Source: JAYGED01 sp046582565
GTDB lineage: Bacteria; Pseudomonadota; Alphaproteobacteria; JAAXGF01
DNA length: 11,129 nt
Direction of reading: 5' to 3'
Assembly (NCBI GenBank): GCA_046582565.1
Contig: JAYGED010000162.1
Location: forward strand, 1 to 11,129
Numbering within the stretch: the first letter of the stretch is position 1; every line of letters starts with the position of its first letter. The notes beneath the pieces are model-generated. The model did not search any database. It was not told the DNA's origin and worked only from the letters and a program-made list of their open reading frames with translations. Below, piece after piece: positions 8,438-11,129 of this stretch. Position numbers and translations under genes: made by a program.

Positions 8438-9374
8438 CGTAAAGTTCGATCTCGCCAATAAGCGGGTCTGGGTCGCCGGACACCGCGGCATGGTCGGCTC
8501 TGCCCTGTGTCGGCGCCTTGAGACCGAGAACTGCGAGATCCTGACCGTCGGCCGCGAGGCGCTCGATCTGACCCGCCAGGCCGATGTGGAAAACTGGATG
8601 GTGTCGACTAAGCCCGACGCCGTCTTCATGGCGGCGGCCAGGGTCGGCGGCATTCTCGCCAACGACAGCTACCCGGCAGAATTCATCTACAGTAATTTAG
8701 TCATCCAGAACAATATCATAGACACTGCACGAACTTGCGGTGTGAAAAAGTTGATGTTCCTCGGATCGAGCTGTATCTACCCCAAATTCGCGCCCCAGCC
8801 GATGGCCGAAGAGGCGCTGCTGACCGGCGAGCTGGAACCGACCAACCAATGGTACGCCATCGCTAAGATCGCCGGCATCAGGATGTGCCAGGCCTATCGC
8901 CGGCAATATGGTTGCGATTTTATCTCCGCCATGCCGACAAACCTCTATGGCCCGTGTGATAATTTCGACCTGCAAAGCAGCCATGTGGCCCCGGCCCTCA
9001 TGGTCAAGGCCCATCAGGCTAAAGTGGCGGGGGCGGACAAAATGGAGGTCTGGGGCTCGGGCAAAGCCATGCGCGAATTCCTCCATGTGGACGATCTTGC
9101 CGACGGGGTGGTCCATTTGATGAAGGTCTATTCAGACGACAGCCACGTCAACGTCGGCACCGGCGAGGATGTCACCATCCGCGAACTCGCCGAGTTTATC
9201 TGTAAGGTGGTGGGATTCGACGGCGAACTGGCCTTCGACGCCAGCAAACCCGATGGCACACCGCGCAAACTGCTCGATGTCAGCAAGCTCAAGGGCCTCG
9301 GCTGGCAGGCGAAGACCTCCCTGGCCGACGGCATGGCGGACGTCTATGGCTGGTATTTGGAGACTGTGGCCTAG
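8427..9374 (+). CDS. fcl: GDP-L-fucose synthase (epimerase/reductase)
   Basis: A 315-residue enzyme that epimerises GDP-4-keto-6-deoxymannose at C3 and C5 and reduces it with NADPH to GDP-L-fucose. The cofactor motif is VAGHRGMVGSA (16-26). MAAARVGGILAN (68-79) and the active-site block LGSSCIYPK (112-120) follow, with S114/S115 and the epimerisation cysteine C116. The catalytic pair is Y143/K147 in WYAIAK, and H186 in LQSSHVAPALM is the expected second epimerisation residue. REFLHVDDLA is also present. The start is a GTG at 8427 inside the last codons of gmd (11-base overlap), implying coupled translation; an ATG alternative before the cofactor motif does not exist. Followed after 32 bases by a hairpin terminator. 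Confidence 0.96.
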   Translation: MTADVKFDLANKRVWVAGHRGMVGSALCRRLETENCEILTVGREALDLTRQADVENWMVSTKPDAVFMAAARVGGILANDSYPAEFIYSNLVIQNNIIDTARTCGVKKLMFLGSSCIYPKFAPQPMAEEALLTGELEPTNQWYAIAKIAGIRMCQAYRRQYGCDFISAMPTNLYGPCDNFDLQSSHVAPALMVKAHQAKVAGADKMEVWGSGKAMREFLHVDDLADGVVHLMKVYSDDSHVNVGTGEDVTIRELAEFICKVVGFDGELAFDASKPDGTPRKLLDVSKLKGLGWQAKTSLADGMADVYGWYLETVA

Positions 9375-9406
9375 GCTAAGCCGTACCTGCCACAACCTAA
9401 ATCAAG

Positions 9407-9438
9407 AAACCCCGGTTCATTTCATTGAGCCGGGGTTT
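9407..9438 (+). terminator. Rho-independent terminator after fcl, probably bidirectional
   Basis: AAACCCCGG (9407-9415) pairs with CCGGGGTTT (9430-9438), and the pairing continues inward through TTCA/TGAG with one G-U pair. This gives a stem of about 13 pairs with a 6-base loop. A run of four T (9436-9439) follows on the plus strand. On the minus strand the same stem is followed by TTTCTTGATTT, so it could also stop transcripts of the convergent 9575-11129 genes. Confidence 0.8.
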
Positions 9439-9448
9439 TAACCTGTCT

Positions 9449-9464
9449 CGCCTGATTTCAGGCG
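9449..9464. repeat. Short perfect inverted repeat in the convergent spacer
   Basis: CGCCTGA (9449-9455) and TCAGGCG (9458-9464) are perfect inverted arms around two bases; as RNA this would be a 6-pair stem with a 4-base loop. It has no T-run, so it is not a typical terminator. It sits 11 bases after the main terminator. Confidence 0.5.
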
Positions 9465-9487
9465 TTATCGAGTTCAATTCACTTTCT

Positions 9488-9512
9488 CACCTTCGGGCAG
9501 GAAAGGAAGGTG
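9488..9512. repeat. Second inverted repeat in the convergent spacer
   Basis: CACCTTC (9488-9494) pairs with GAAGGTG (9506-9512) around an 11-base purine-rich loop. It lies 63 bases past the stop of the convergent minus-strand gene (9575) and could be a 3' end structure of that transcript. No T-run follows on either strand. Confidence 0.4.
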
Positions 9513-9574
9513 CTATTTCAGTCCTCTGTGATCTCGCTTATGACGCCGGTTGGTATTTCATGAACACCATAAGA

Positions 9575-10204
9575 TTACTGCCTAATGAGACTCATTTCCT
9601 GCATGAATAGAGCTATATTTCTCCCATCTTCACTCAAACCATAATACGCCGGCGAACGGGGTTTTTCAATATTAAAGATAATGTTAACAACCGCTTCAGG
9701 ACCAAATTGAGTTTTGGATAAGGGGTGGTCAAAAGTTAATATGCCATTTCCCTCAATAGCCAATGAATTAGGTGTGGCGCCGTTAATTTGAACTGAAATT
9801 GCTTTATCACTTGGATGATAAACGGAATATCGCAAGCGGAGAGCCAGTCGATCCGCCACCGGTTTCTCGAGGCGAAATCTAATCCCCACGACCTCTCCTC
9901 GCGACCAGCTTCCACCGTTTTCCGAAGCATACCATCCAAATAATTTGAACGGTTCGGACGACCCATTGGTTCCCCACTTAATAACCTCTCCAAACTTCAG
10001 AGTCTGTGGCGGAAAGTAGCGATTGCAAATGTCTTGAAGGTCAAGCCAGCATGCGGCGCTCAGTGAATCTTGAGAGTTTTTGTAGTCCCGGATTGGCTTG
10101 GGTTCTATGACCATAGCAACAAAAAGAAAAGGAAACACCAATGCGCCAAGCACAGCGCAGAGAGCGAAGGAGCGATGAATCATGCATTGGTAGTTGAGAG
10201 GCAT
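9575..10204 (-). CDS. Membrane-anchored beta-domain protein, DUF7024-like
   Basis: A 209-residue protein with one N-terminal hydrophobic helix (residues ~12-33, FALCAVLGALVFPFLFVAMV) that serves as a signal or anchor, then a single exported domain rich in predicted beta strands. Two stretches match what I recall of the DUF7024 type, seen at the C-terminus of membrane proteins in polysaccharide loci: KWGTNGSSEP...FGWYASENGGSWSRG (76-103) and, at the end, SPAYYGLSEDGRNIALFMQE (184-203). The family name is from memory and tentative. No catalytic motif is visible; a carbohydrate-binding-like jelly roll is a guess. Two cysteines (C53, C60) follow the helix. The start may be M1 or M8 (10183); neither has a strong ribosome binding site. 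It begins 16 bases after the beta-helix gene stop, so they are likely one operon. GC is clearly lower than in gmd/fcl. Confidence 0.6.
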   Translation of the reverse strand: MPLNYQCMIHRSFALCAVLGALVFPFLFVAMVIEPKPIRDYKNSQDSLSAACWLDLQDICNRYFPPQTLKFGEVIKWGTNGSSEPFKLFGWYASENGGSWSRGEVVGIRFRLEKPVADRLALRLRYSVYHPSDKAISVQINGATPNSLAIEGNGILTFDHPLSKTQFGPEAVVNIIFNIEKPRSPAYYGLSEDGRNIALFMQEMSLIRQ

Positions 10205-10220
10205 GATTGATTACCCGTAC

Positions 10221-11129
10221 CTAGAAGAATATAGGAGTTTTAAATTCATCAATCCGTTCGAGCCACAGGCCTTGCGGATCAATCTTGAGAGGCTTCCCTA
10301 ACACCATCAAGGTAAATTCTTCTGGGTAGTCATTGATGATGCTTTGAATTGTTGCCTTTGATCTATCATCTACCGTTACGGAAGAAACTCCGCTCGGAAT
10401 GTAGATTGAGCCGGACTGGACTGTGCCGCCACGGCCATAACGATAGTTCTTGTTGTATAAGTCGATAGCCTTGGCACGGGCGTCGACAATCACCGCGCTC
10501 TCAAGATCAACCCGGGAATTATCCTTCACCTGTAGGGCAATCTGGCAATCATAGAACAGATTATTCTCGATCCTGGCTTCGGTGGCCTCACCAACCGAAA
10601 TGCACTTGTCGCCCGTGGAGAAGAAAATATTGTCCTGGACCAGGGCGCGCGACGTCATGAAATCAAGCGCATCATTGCCCGCCTCCAGGACGACGGAATT
10701 GCGGATGGTGACTCTGGAAATATCAACGTCCAGGGCATCACTCGCAGCGCCCCTGAAGAAGCAATTGGAAATCTCGCCGCTACTGTAGGCGAAATGCATC
10801 CCATCATCGCCATCGTAATTACGTCCAATCCGGCAATGATCCACCGTGACATCCTGCACGTTATAAATGGAAAACATGCCAGAATATTCAATCATATCCT
10901 TCATCGTAGTGCTGCCGTCACGGAGGTAGAAATAATCAAACTCGCTACCGTCAGCGCCTTCATCTCGAACCACGAAGACGCCCCATTGAGTGCCTTCATT
11001 CTTAGGCTTAACCTCGATCGGGTTGTCTTTAGTTCCCAACGCTTTTACACGACCTCGGATGAGAATTGAGGCACCGGGCCCCATTAAAAAGTGGGTACCA
11101 GGAGCGATATGAACTGTTGCGCCTTCTTC
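10221..11129 (-). CDS. Right-handed parallel beta-helix protein (partial, N-terminus beyond right edge)
   Basis: An open frame of 302 codons enters from the right edge and ends at 10221. The in-frame ATG at 11084 is not the start: the 15 codons before it (EEGATVHIAPGTHFL) continue seamlessly into MGPGASILIRGRVKALGT, the usual cap of beta-helix proteins (GatvxIapGtxfxxGpgasxxvxGxxxAxGT). Then come regular coils of about 22 residues: ISNCFFRGAASDALDVD, IRNSVVLEAGNDALDF, VQDNIFFSTGDKCISVGE, IENNLFYDCQIALQVKD and LESAVIVDARAKAIDLYN (roughly 10775-10450). Such folds bind or cleave polysaccharides, or are structural surface proteins; no lyase or hydrolase catalytic set can be assigned by eye. A non-repetitive tail of about 65 residues follows. 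It probably is exported, but the signal peptide would be outside the window. Upstream partner of the DUF7024-like gene. Confidence 0.85.
   Translation of the reverse strand, partial: EEGATVHIAPGTHFLMGPGASILIRGRVKALGTKDNPIEVKPKNEGTQWGVFVVRDEGADGSEFDYFYLRDGSTTMKDMIEYSGMFSIYNVQDVTVDHCRIGRNYDGDDGMHFAYSSGEISNCFFRGAASDALDVDISRVTIRNSVVLEAGNDALDFMTSRALVQDNIFFSTGDKCISVGEATEARIENNLFYDCQIALQVKDNSRVDLESAVIVDARAKAIDLYNKNYRYGRGGTVQSGSIYIPSGVSSVTVDDRSKATIQSIINDYPEEFTLMVLGKPLKIDPQGLWLERIDEFKTPIFF

Noticed and set aside
9425..9610. Possible 61-residue plus-strand gene in the convergent spacer
   Set aside because: Its start lies inside the terminator stem, it runs into the 3' end of the convergent gene, and it has no ribosome binding site or family resemblance.

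Overview
The window looks like chromosomal DNA of an alphaproteobacterium, probably Rhodospirillales or a near relative. The basis is the high GC of positions 1-9400, the block DUF1285 / CoA pyrophosphatase / DUF6111 / CCA-adding enzyme, which I know as an alphaproteobacterial arrangement, and the MoxR-DUF58-DUF4159 operon beside it. The genus cannot be fixed from the sequence alone. No tRNA, rRNA, CRISPR array or insertion sequence was seen.

Layout. (1) Positions 1-4020, minus strand: a three-gene operon read right to left. It encodes a MoxR AAA+ ATPase, a DUF58 von Willebrand-type protein and a large membrane protein with a BatA-like N-terminus and a DUF4159 domain that runs off the left edge. 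(2) Positions 4050-6674, plus strand: a tightly packed operon of DUF1285 protein, Nudix CoA pyrophosphatase, small DUF6111 membrane protein and class II CCA tRNA nucleotidyltransferase. The first three genes are joined by ATGA start/stop overlaps. (3) Positions 6663-7283, minus strand: a HAD phosphatase of the GmhB (heptose bisphosphate phosphatase) type, convergent with cca and overlapping its end. (4) Positions 7382-9374, plus strand: gmd and fcl, the two enzymes that turn GDP-mannose into GDP-L-fucose, closed by a strong hairpin terminator. (5) Positions 9575-11129, minus strand: visibly lower GC. It holds a membrane-anchored beta-rich protein resembling the DUF7024 type and, upstream of it, a right-handed parallel beta-helix protein whose start lies beyond the right edge.

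How it fits together. Regions 1-2 look like core chromosome: a chaperone/ATPase-type envelope system next to a housekeeping operon. Regions 3-5 look like the edge of a surface polysaccharide locus. Sugar-nucleotide synthesis (heptose-type phosphatase, Gmd, Fcl) faces a lower-GC pair encoding a beta-helix protein and a membrane-anchored beta-domain protein, which may act on or bind the polysaccharide. The two sides converge on a hairpin-rich spacer (9375-9574) with a probably bidirectional terminator. No gene-free stretch exceeds 300 bases.
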